Assembly (NCBI GenBank): GCA_016186245.1
Contig: JACPLZ010000005.1
Location: 1-15,680, forward strand
Length of the DNA stretch: 15,680 nt
Reading direction: 5' to 3'
Source of the DNA: Candidatus Peregrinibacteria bacterium
GTDB lineage: Bacteria; Patescibacteriota; Gracilibacteria; UBA1369; LOWO2-01-FULL-3
The notes under the pieces were generated by a model. It searched no databases. It saw only the letters and a list, made by a program, of their open reading frames with translations, and was not told the origin of the DNA. Shown here in pieces: positions 6,940 through 12,474 of this stretch. Each line of letters starts with the position of its first letter. The first letter of the stretch is position 1. The position numbers were made by a program, and so were the translations under genes.

Positions 6940-6948
6940 TGGTAGAAT
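6940..6948 (+). promoter_or_regulatory. Extended -10 promoter of nadB
   Basis: TGGTAGAAT (6940-6948) is an extended -10 (TGn plus TAGAAT). It ends 6 nt before the nadB ATG at 6955, so transcription should begin at or within a base of the start codon. No -35 is evident, which fits an extended -10 promoter. Confidence 0.6.
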
Positions 6949-6954
6949 CAAGCC

Positions 6955-8400
6955 ATGCAAACTAATTTTCTTGTTATAGGCTCCGGCATTTCCGGTCTTA
7001 ATTTTGCCCTCCATGCAGCCAAAAAAAGCAAAATAATCATTGCTACTAAAAAAAATCTCATCGATGCAAACACAAATTTTGCCCAGGGAGGAATAGCCGG
7101 CGTACTCGACCGCACCGACAGTCCGGCAAAACTAATTGCAGATACTCTCAAAGCGGGCGCGTATCACAATAATAAAAAAGCTGTGGAATTTTTGGCAAAA
7201 AACTCCACGCAGGCAATACACAGTCTCATAAAACTTGGAGTGGAATTTGAGAAAGAAAAAGGCCAATTGAAATTGACCAGGACCGGCAGAGAAATCGAAA
7301 AAATTCTTGTAAAAAAGGTCAAAGAAAATCCAAATATAACAATCATGGAAAACACTTTTGCCGTTGATTTATTAGTCAGAAATAATAAGTCTGTCATGGT
7401 GAGCTCGTCGAACCATCGTTCCTGCAACGGCGCCGTTTTCCTTCACGAAAATAAAATTCTCAATATTTTTGCTGACCGGACAATTTTGGCTACCGGAGGG
7501 ATCGGCCAGCTTTTTCAGTACACAACAAATCCGGAAATTGCCACAGGCGACGGTCTGGCCATGGGAATCCGCGCAGGCTGCAAAGTAAAAGATATGGAAT
7601 TTATCCAATTTCATCCTACCGCACTTGCAAAAAAAACGGCTCCATTATTTCTTTTGTCAGAAACTTTACGTGGAGAAGGAGCAAAAATAGTTGATGGAAA
7701 TGGAAAAAGATTTGTTGATGAATTGGCTTCACGCGACAAAGTCGCCCAGGCAATTTATAAAAAATTGGCCACATGCCCTGTTTATTTGGACATCCGACAC
7801 AAACCGGAAAGTTTCTTAAAAAAACGTTTTCCAAAAATTTATAAAGAATTAAAAAAACACGGCCTGAATCTGGCCAAAGATTTAATTCCGGTAACACCGG
7901 CCGCCCACTATATTTGCGGAGGAATAGTCACCGATCTGCATTGCCGCACAAATATTAAAAATCTTTTTGCTTTCGGCGAAGTAGCCTGCACGGGAGTACA
8001 TGGAGCAAACCGGCTGGCGAGTAATTCGCTGCTGGAGGCGCTGGTCTTTAGTAATAGCGCTGATACAAACGTGAGCACTTCTTTCAAGCACAAAACCTCA
8101 CTCACTCCTAAAAACAGAGTTGTCATGGTGAGCTTGTCGAACCATGACACAACCATCAACAGAACCCGCCAGCAAATCCAGCACCTCCTCTGGCAATACG
8201 CCGGCATTGTCCGCAATTTAGAAAAAATCAAAAAAGAAGGCATTCCCAAACTTCAAAAAATCCTCAAAACCCTCAACCAAATTCCCTACACCAATCAACA
8301 AATTTCCGAAGCTAAAAACATGGCCTTGGTCGGCCTCCATATCCTCAAATCCGCCGTCAAGCGCAAAAAAAGTTTGGGCTGCCATCAGATAGAACCATAG
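6955..8400 (+). CDS. nadB: L-aspartate oxidase carrying two in-frame palindromic repeat insertions
   Basis: NadB oxidises L-aspartate to iminoaspartate with FAD, the first step of de novo NAD synthesis. The Rossmann FAD motif GSGISG is at residues 9-14, followed by NTNFAQGGIAGV. DMEFIQFHPTAL, SETLRGEGAKIVDGNG, ELASRDKVAQAI and HYICGGIVTD are family active-site segments, and GVHGANRLASNSLLEALVFS closes the FAD domain. A C-terminal helical domain (WQYAGIVRN onward) follows, ending KKSLGCHQIEP, where the family usually has ESRGLHY. Two copies of a 27-bp palindrome are translated as MVSSSNH (148-154) and MVSLSNH (391-397), both at variable linkers. The gene is otherwise intact at 481 aa. Its last ~175 bp is duplicated downstream. 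nadA and nadC are absent from the window. Probably leaderless from an extended -10. Confidence 0.94.
   Translation: MQTNFLVIGSGISGLNFALHAAKKSKIIIATKKNLIDANTNFAQGGIAGVLDRTDSPAKLIADTLKAGAYHNNKKAVEFLAKNSTQAIHSLIKLGVEFEKEKGQLKLTRTGREIEKILVKKVKENPNITIMENTFAVDLLVRNNKSVMVSSSNHRSCNGAVFLHENKILNIFADRTILATGGIGQLFQYTTNPEIATGDGLAMGIRAGCKVKDMEFIQFHPTALAKKTAPLFLLSETLRGEGAKIVDGNGKRFVDELASRDKVAQAIYKKLATCPVYLDIRHKPESFLKKRFPKIYKELKKHGLNLAKDLIPVTPAAHYICGGIVTDLHCRTNIKNLFAFGEVACTGVHGANRLASNSLLEALVFSNSADTNVSTSFKHKTSLTPKNRVVMVSLSNHDTTINRTRQQIQHLLWQYAGIVRNLEKIKKEGIPKLQKILKTLNQIPYTNQQISEAKNMALVGLHILKSAVKRKKSLGCHQIEP
7394..7418 (+). repeat. REP-like palindrome, copy 1 (inside nadB)
   Basis: TCATGGTGAGC then TCGTCGAACCATCG. 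ATGGT (7396-7400) pairs with ACCAT (7412-7416). It matches copy 2 at nearly every base except a C/T in the loop and the last 3' bases. Translated in frame as MVSSSNH in the connector before CNGAVFLHE. Confidence 0.8.
8122..8148 (+). repeat. REP-like palindrome, copy 2 (inside nadB)
   Basis: GTCATGGT (8122-8129) and ACCATGAC (8141-8148) are perfect 8-bp inverted arms around the loop GAGCTTGTCGA. It is read in the same frame as copy 1 (MVSLSNH) and lies in the linker between the FAD domain and the C-terminal helical domain of NadB. The unit is 27 bp, nine codons. Confidence 0.85.
8219..8393 (+). repeat. Direct repeat copy A: the 3' end of nadB
   Basis: This stretch matches 9073-9247 with 12 mismatches by eye in ~175 bp and no gaps (constant offset 854). 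In the nadB frame all but the Tyr-Thr/Tyr-Ser change are synonymous. It brackets the small-protein/protease cassette on its left side. Confidence 0.9.
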
Positions 8401-8437
8401 CTATAAACACTGTTATCATATTGCCAGAAAACATATA

Positions 8438-8466
8438 TTGCAGTAAAACGATTTTTTGTATATTAT
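8438..8466 (+). promoter_or_regulatory. Probable promoter of the small-protein/protease pair
   Basis: TTGCAG (8438-8443), a 17-nt spacer and TATTAT (8461-8466) lie 26 nt before the ATG of the 54-aa gene. The predicted 5' untranslated region is about 20 nt and has no Shine-Dalgarno sequence. The rest of the 8401-8492 gap shows no other signal. Confidence 0.55.
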
Positions 8467-8492
8467 CCTAGACGCAGTTGATAGACTCTACA

Positions 8493-8657
8493 ATGAAAAT
8501 CGAAAAAAAATTTGCGGGCAAATGGATAGCGATAAAAAACAATAAAGTCGTCGAAAGCGACAAAACTTTAACTAAACTTACTAAAAAAACTGCCACTAGA
8601 AAAGATCAAAAAAATCTATACTATACTTTAATCCCAAATGGCTTTATAGCAGGTTAA
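8493..8657 (+). CDS. Small DUF5678-like protein (54 aa)
   Basis: A 54-residue basic protein beginning MKIEKKFAGKWIAIKNNKVV, then ESDKTLTKLTKK, and ending NLYYTLIPNGFIAG. The pattern (a GKWIA strand, a K-V-V-E-S turn, a Lys/Thr-rich helix, a final beta strand) resembles DUF5678, a short family of unknown function often encoded just before retropepsin-like protease genes in archaea and candidate phyla. That is exactly the layout here: its TAA is followed one base later by the ATG of an aspartic protease gene. The pair looks like a two-gene unit with its own promoter. Whether the small protein is a partner, substrate or inhibitor of the protease is unknown. Family assignment is from pattern memory, not a search. 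Confidence 0.75.
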   Translation: MKIEKKFAGKWIAIKNNKVVESDKTLTKLTKKTATRKDQKNLYYTLIPNGFIAG

Positions 8658-8658
8658 T

Positions 8659-9075
8659 ATGATTGTTTTTCCATATATTGAATTTCTCGGTCTCGCTGAA
8701 GAAAGGGTATTTCGTCCGATGATTCCTGTAACATTTAAAGCAAATGGCAAAATATTTAAAAGCTATGCACTAATTGATTCTGGTGCAGATTATAGTATCC
8801 TGCCAATTGAAATTGCCGGCAAATTTAAGCTGGATTTAGCCAGTCAACCTCAGTACAGGATTTTAGGAGCAGGTGGAAACAGTTTTACAATATATAAATC
8901 TTCAGTAGAAATAGAACACATTATTAAAAAATCTGGTTTCAGAGAAATAAAATGGAAATCCATCGTATTTTTTGCAGAATCAGGCAGTACAATCCTCCTT
9001 GGACAAAATGGATTTTTGAACAGATTCAAAGTCATTTTAAATGGCAAAAATAAAGAAGTTGAAATAGCACAATAG
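8659..9075 (+). CDS. Retropepsin-like aspartic protease
   Basis: A 138-residue protein with a single aspartic protease unit, so it would act as a homodimer as retroviral proteases do. The catalytic motif is LIDSGADYSILP (about residues 36-47: DSG then A-D-x-S). ILGAGGNSFTIY follows as the flap region, and the ILLGQNGFLNRFKVIL stretch matches the family's second conserved glycine segment near the C-terminus. No signal peptide or membrane segment is seen, so it is probably cytoplasmic. It is complete. Its TAG stop (9073-9075) is formed by the first bases of the duplicated nadB 3' segment, so its original C-terminus may have been slightly different. It is preceded by a DUF5678-like gene one base upstream. 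Substrate unknown. Confidence 0.85.
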   Translation: MIVFPYIEFLGLAEERVFRPMIPVTFKANGKIFKSYALIDSGADYSILPIEIAGKFKLDLASQPQYRILGAGGNSFTIYKSSVEIEHIIKKSGFREIKWKSIVFFAESGSTILLGQNGFLNRFKVILNGKNKEVEIAQ

Positions 9076-9254
9076 AAAAAATCAAAAAAGAAGGCATCCC
9101 CAAACTTCAAAAAATCCTCAAAACCCTCAATCAAATCCCCTATTCAAACCAGCAAATTTCCGAAGCTAAAAACATGGCCCTGGTAGGCCTCCATATCCTC
9201 AAATCCGCCGTCAAGCGCAAAAAAAGTCTGGGCTGCCACCAGATAGACTCATAA
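9073..9254 (+). pseudogene. nadB: Duplicated 3' fragment of nadB (5'-truncated)
   Basis: It repeats the nadB 3' end with 12 differences by eye in ~175 bp. Read in the nadB frame it encodes the same final ~58 residues (IPKLQKILKTLNQIPY, then SNQQISEAKNMALVGL) except Ser for Thr, and ends KKSLGCHQIDS with TAA at 9252-9254. It has no start and no upstream nadB sequence. Almost all differences are silent, so this copy probably diverged as part of a working nadB before becoming a fragment. It may be the original chromosomal 3' end, displaced by integration of a circular or linear cassette carrying its own nadB end. Confidence 0.88.
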
Positions 9255-9278
9255 CATTGGTTTAGGCATATTTCATAA

Positions 9279-10232
9279 TCAGTTCTTTTTCTTTTTTTGA
9301 CTATTTTTCCATTTTTCAAGCGCCTTTTGATACTTAGCCTCATCAAAATATCTGGTAGAAGCATCAACTACTACAACATTGTAGCCATAGTAAGCCAAAG
9401 CGCTAGAAAATGGCATACCATGAGCAACATCACCCATTCCTCTTATCATCTTTTCATATTTTTCATGCCCTGCCCCAAGAACCGCAAAAGCCACCTGCTC
9501 ATCAGTATTAGAAAAATGTGCATGAATATTATCAGCCAACAAAATATTATGAGCAGTCACCCGATAGTCCATATCCCACAACGTTAAAGTAGCATTCATC
9601 AAATCCATATTTTCCATACCAACTAAATTAACAGCACCTTCCAGATCCCTATTTACTCTATCAACAGCTAAAGTAAAACCTTTTTGAGAAACCGTCTGCT
9701 TCTCTAAATATTTTTTGGAAAAATCAGAATTATAATTTAAATAAGCTGGCAGCCCCTCACTATAAACAGTTCTGCCAATGCCAGTCGTCACAGCATTTCT
9801 TAAGCCCTTATAAATTTCATTTTGGGACTCCTCCACACCCATAGCACGCATAACCTCAACAGGTACACCTGGGTTTGGATGAGTTTGCATAAAATAAACA
9901 ACTGTCTTAGCACCAACATCACCAGCACTAACAACATACTCCGGTTCTATACCACTGGCTTTTAATTGTTCAATAATAACAGGAATAGATGAATTATTCG
10001 GAGATTCCACCCGTACCCCAGCAACAGCCACTTCCCTATTTAATGATGCCATAATTTCGTCAAACCCACGATCCAACAACAGCTGAGTTGCCACAGTCTC
10101 ATAATCATTGAACAAATCACCATAAAGAGTTTCTAAAACCAAAAGATCACTATCATCTGGATATTGTTTTTCCAAAAAATCCAATTTTAATCTTATTTCC
10201 GCAAATTCACATATCGGTTGCAATCTCTTCAT
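9279..10232 (-). CDS. Uncharacterised protein, possibly TIKI/TraB/EreA-like fold
   Basis: A 317-residue protein that I do not recognise as a named family. Visible blocks: VYFMQTHPNPG (112-122), SQNEIYKGL (136-144), TVYSEGLP (155-162), YRVTAHNILLADNI (223-236) and FAVLGAGHEKYE (249-260), ending in a Lys-rich tail. The order of a His, a Glu-Gly, an Arg/Asn helix and a GxGH strand followed by a GY(N)VVVV strand recalls the TraB/ChaN/erythromycin-esterase superfamily; this is a weak inference. No signal peptide or membrane segment. Its ATG immediately follows an in-frame TAG and overlaps the end of the 77-aa gene by 26 bp, so it is either translationally coupled or the second part of one gene split by a frameshift. 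Third and last gene of a leftward trio. Confidence 0.65.
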   Translation of the reverse strand: MKRLQPICEFAEIRLKLDFLEKQYPDDSDLLVLETLYGDLFNDYETVATQLLLDRGFDEIMASLNREVAVAGVRVESPNNSSIPVIIEQLKASGIEPEYVVSAGDVGAKTVVYFMQTHPNPGVPVEVMRAMGVEESQNEIYKGLRNAVTTGIGRTVYSEGLPAYLNYNSDFSKKYLEKQTVSQKGFTLAVDRVNRDLEGAVNLVGMENMDLMNATLTLWDMDYRVTAHNILLADNIHAHFSNTDEQVAFAVLGAGHEKYEKMIRGMGDVAHGMPFSSALAYYGYNVVVVDASTRYFDEAKYQKALEKWKNSQKKKKN

Positions 10233-10440
10233 CTAAAGTTTGAGAAGCTATCAGAGCATCTACAGATCCCTGCAAATTAGATACATCCCTTGGGGGTCCC
10301 GACGCAACTGGACTTGCATGTAAACGCAACAAACCTTCCTTAATAGCCCTCTTTACATCCTCATATTCATCACTTGAATAATTCAATTTACTTTTCTCAT
10401 AAAGATTATCAAAACCAGAAACTACTTCGAAATCAGTCAT
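10207..10440 (-). CDS. Hypothetical protein, 77 aa
   Basis: An acidic, mostly helical protein starting MTDFEVVSGFDNLYEKSK, with a Pro-rich break (VASGPPRD) near residues 45-52 and ending TLDEEIATDM. I recognise no family. ATG 10440 lies three bases after the stop of the 53-aa gene, and the 3' end overlaps the 317-aa gene in the +1 frame, so the three genes are one transcription unit. It may be the true N-terminal region of the 317-aa protein if a one-base indel lies in the 26-bp overlap. Confidence 0.6.
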   Translation of the reverse strand: MTDFEVVSGFDNLYEKSKLNYSSDEYEDVKRAIKEGLLRLHASPVASGPPRDVSNLQGSVDALIASQTLDEEIATDM

Positions 10441-10443
10441 AGA

Positions 10444-10605
10444 TCATTCGATTAAATTTTTCATTTTTTCAAATCCATCCAACTTATCTTTAAGCTCCCC
10501 AATCTTCAACCTGAATTTTTTTGCAGAATTCAAAGACTCATCATCAGATTCATTTAATTTCACAACCAAACCCTTCGCTAAAATTAATAGTTTATTCGCT
10601 TTCAT
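10444..10605 (-). CDS. Small hypothetical protein, 53 aa
   Basis: The ORF begins MKANKLLILAKGLVVKLNES and ends EKMKNLIE with TGA. It is a basic-acidic helical protein with a likely coiled-coil second half (FRLKIGELKDKLDGFEKM). No family is recognised. Support comes from position: it fills the gap between fkbM and the 77-aa gene, lies 3 bases before the latter on the same strand, and is preceded by a TATTAT ending 7 nt before its ATG. Confidence 0.55.
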   Translation of the reverse strand: MKANKLLILAKGLVVKLNESDDESLNSAKKFRLKIGELKDKLDGFEKMKNLIE

Positions 10606-10612
10606 CAACACA

Positions 10613-10618
10613 ATAATA
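10613..10618 (-). promoter_or_regulatory. -10 element for the 53-77-317 aa gene trio
   Basis: TATTAT at 10618-10613 (minus strand) ends 7 nt before ATG 10605, the same spacing as at four other genes in the window. It lies in the 23-bp gap after fkbM. A weak TTAGCG is possible as a -35 with an 18-nt spacer. It would let the trio be expressed apart from the gyrB-fkbM run. Confidence 0.45.
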
Positions 10619-10628
10619 GTCTATAATT

Positions 10629-11315
10629 TCAGATAGCGCTAAATCCAAAAATAAATCCCAACCTCCTGTCATAGTGAGAAGGCAATACCTTAACTTTATA
10701 TGAATTTTTCATCAAAATATCTTTGATTTCCTCTTCATTCAGCTCCGGTGAATATTTGTGATACTCGAGATAAAAATTTTTGACTCTTTCGAAATCGTGT
10801 TTTTTTAGCGAACGAATAATTTCAAATTCCGCGCCCTCACAATCCATTTTTATCAAATCCACTACACCGGTTTTATCCAATATTTTAGAGAGAGAAACAG
10901 CCCCAACTTTTTCCGTGCCAAGTTTTGTCCCAAATTTTAGAAGTGAATGATTATGAGAATCAGGACTCAGATAAAGTTCACAAGTACCCTCTTCTCCGGC
11001 CACAGCAAGATTCTTTGCAATAATATTTTTTTCAAAATGATTACGCTTGAGATTTTTTTTAAGAAGCTGAAAATTGCCCGAACCAGGCTCAAAAGCATAA
11101 ATTTTCACATCCCGATTAAACGCCCTGACGTACAGACAAAACAGCCCGATATGCGCGCCAATATCAACTACCACTCCTTTAGAATTTTGAATAATCGGCT
11201 CCAAAATCCGATATTCCCTTTCCACAAAAATTTCATTGAGCACAGAAGCATCAGCATCCGACTCCATATTTACCAGCAGCGAAACACCATTATAAACAAT
11301 TTTTTTCTCCTTCAT
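10629..11315 (-). CDS. FkbM-family SAM-dependent methyltransferase
   Basis: FkbM enzymes O-methylate hydroxyl groups, often on sugars or polyketides. The 228-residue protein has motif I VVDIGAHIGLFCLY (about 48-61), the acidic loop after strand 2 in IYAFEPGSGNF, a middle block KNLAVAGEEGTCELYLS, and VDLIKMDCEGAEFEIIRSL, which is the hallmark DxEGxE segment of the family, followed by a FYLEYH strand. All core SAM-fold elements are present. Its ATG overlaps the prfA stop (ATGA), so it is translated with prfA. That is an unusual partner: no glycan or polyketide genes are nearby to suggest the substrate. A TGA stop and a 23-bp gap separate it from the next gene. Confidence 0.9.
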   Translation of the reverse strand: MKEKKIVYNGVSLLVNMESDADASVLNEIFVEREYRILEPIIQNSKGVVVDIGAHIGLFCLYVRAFNRDVKIYAFEPGSGNFQLLKKNLKRNHFEKNIIAKNLAVAGEEGTCELYLSPDSHNHSLLKFGTKLGTEKVGAVSLSKILDKTGVVDLIKMDCEGAEFEIIRSLKKHDFERVKNFYLEYHKYSPELNEEEIKDILMKNSYKVKVLPSHYDRRLGFIFGFSAI

Positions 11316-12379
11316 GATAATTTCTCTAGCATCTTGTCTTGATCTGCTTTTCTTAACGATTCAATTATATCCCCAATATCTCCGTCCATAATTACCGGCA
11401 AATTACTCCAGTTTTGATGAATGCGATGATCAGTAACCCTGTCCTGCGGGAAATTATAAGTGCGGATTTTTTCACTCCGATCCCCGCTGCCAATTTGGCT
11501 TGCCCTGGCATCACCCTGCTCTTTTCTCTGTTTATCAAGCTCCAATTCATACAATCTTGTCCTCAAAATATTCATCCCCTTAACCTTATTTTTCAATTGG
11601 GATTTTTCATCCTGGCAGCTCACCACAAGTCCAGTCGGGATATGTGTGATCCTTACAGCCGAATCAGTAGTATTCACCGATTGCCCACCCGGCCCGCTGG
11701 ATCTGAAAACATCAATCCGGATATCGGAATCCTTGATAACAACATCAATTTCCTCAGCCTCCGGCAAGACAGCAACAGAAGCCGCCGAAGTATGAATTCG
11801 CCCCTGACTCTCGGTAACAGGCACTCTCTGCACCCTATGGACTCCACTTTCATATTTCATCGTCCCATACGCTCCATCCCCTCTCACCGCAAAAATAACT
11901 TCCTTCAAACCTCCGGCCTCCGCCTCGCTCTTGCTCAAAAGTTCAATTTTGAATTTGGAATTTTCAATAAATCTGAAGTACATCCTGGCCAGCTCGGCAG
12001 CAAAAAGCGCCGCCTCCTCCCCTCCGGTACCCGCCCTTACCTCCATAATACAATCGCGGCTGTCATTTTCATCTTTTGGTAAAAGCTCCACACGGGCTTT
12101 CGCATCAAGGTCTACCAATTTTGCTGTCATCTCGGATAACTGTGACTGCGCCAATTCTCTCATTCCCTGATCTTTTTCGGTTTTAAGAATTTCTTCCGCA
12201 TCAGTTTTATCCCTCAGGGCTCTTCTATATTCGGCAGTCAAATTTGCAATCGGCTCCAAAGATTTATATCTGCGAGACAAAGACCTATACTTTGCCTGAT
12301 CGGCAATAACAGCCGGATCAGCAAGTTTTTGTTGAATATCGAGATATTCCCGCTCAAATTTTTCCAATTTTTTAAGCAT
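11312..12379 (-). CDS. prfA: Peptide chain release factor 1
   Basis: RF1 recognises UAA and UAG stop codons and triggers peptide release on the ribosome. At 355 aa it has the usual length. The codon-recognition PxT tripeptide appears as PVT in RVQRVPVTESQGRIHTSAA. The peptidyl-hydrolysis GGQ is in RSSGPGGQSVNTTDSAVRITH, whose Gln is the methylation target of PrmC encoded just upstream. The N-terminal coiled-coil domain (LEKFEREYLDIQQKLADP) is intact. TGA is a stop codon for other genes here, so an RF2 must be encoded elsewhere. Gene order is prmC then prfA, the reverse of the common prfA-prmC arrangement. A TATTCT ends 11 nt before the ATG, and a palindromic repeat lies further upstream. The stop overlaps the fkbM start. 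Confidence 0.97.
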   Translation of the reverse strand: MLKKLEKFEREYLDIQQKLADPAVIADQAKYRSLSRRYKSLEPIANLTAEYRRALRDKTDAEEILKTEKDQGMRELAQSQLSEMTAKLVDLDAKARVELLPKDENDSRDCIMEVRAGTGGEEAALFAAELARMYFRFIENSKFKIELLSKSEAEAGGLKEVIFAVRGDGAYGTMKYESGVHRVQRVPVTESQGRIHTSAASVAVLPEAEEIDVVIKDSDIRIDVFRSSGPGGQSVNTTDSAVRITHIPTGLVVSCQDEKSQLKNKVKGMNILRTRLYELELDKQRKEQGDARASQIGSGDRSEKIRTYNFPQDRVTDHRIHQNWSNLPVIMDGDIGDIIESLRKADQDKMLEKLS

Positions 12380-12396
12380 AATTTCGGATTAGAATA

Positions 12397-12442
12397 TCAT
12401 GGTTCCCTTCGGCAGGCTCAGGGCAGGCTCAGCTCACCATGA
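12397..12442 (-). repeat. REP-like palindrome, copy 3 (intergenic prfA/prmC)
   Basis: TCATGGT (12397-12403) and ACCATGA (12436-12442) are inverted ends like those in nadB, in the opposite orientation. The inner part is longer: GGCAGGCTCA occurs twice at an 11-nt period (12411-12420 and 12422-12431). It ends GCTCACCATGA, which is the reverse complement of the TCATGGTGAGC start of the nadB copies. It may help form an RNA hairpin between prmC and prfA. Confidence 0.8.
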
Positions 12443-12474
12443 CAATATATATCAACCGCAACAATATATATCAA
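12442..12474. repeat. 14-bp tandem-like direct repeat beside REP copy 3
   Basis: ACAATATATATCAA occurs at 12442-12455 and again at 12461-12474, a 19-nt period. The second copy covers the prmC stop codon and the first touches the edge of the palindrome. It may be a by-product of the element's insertion. Confidence 0.7.

Noticed and set aside
8401..10628. An insertion sequence, integron or phage module in the accessory region.
   Set aside because: No transposase, integrase, terminal inverted repeats or attachment-site pair was seen; the only flanking repeat is the nadB 3' end.
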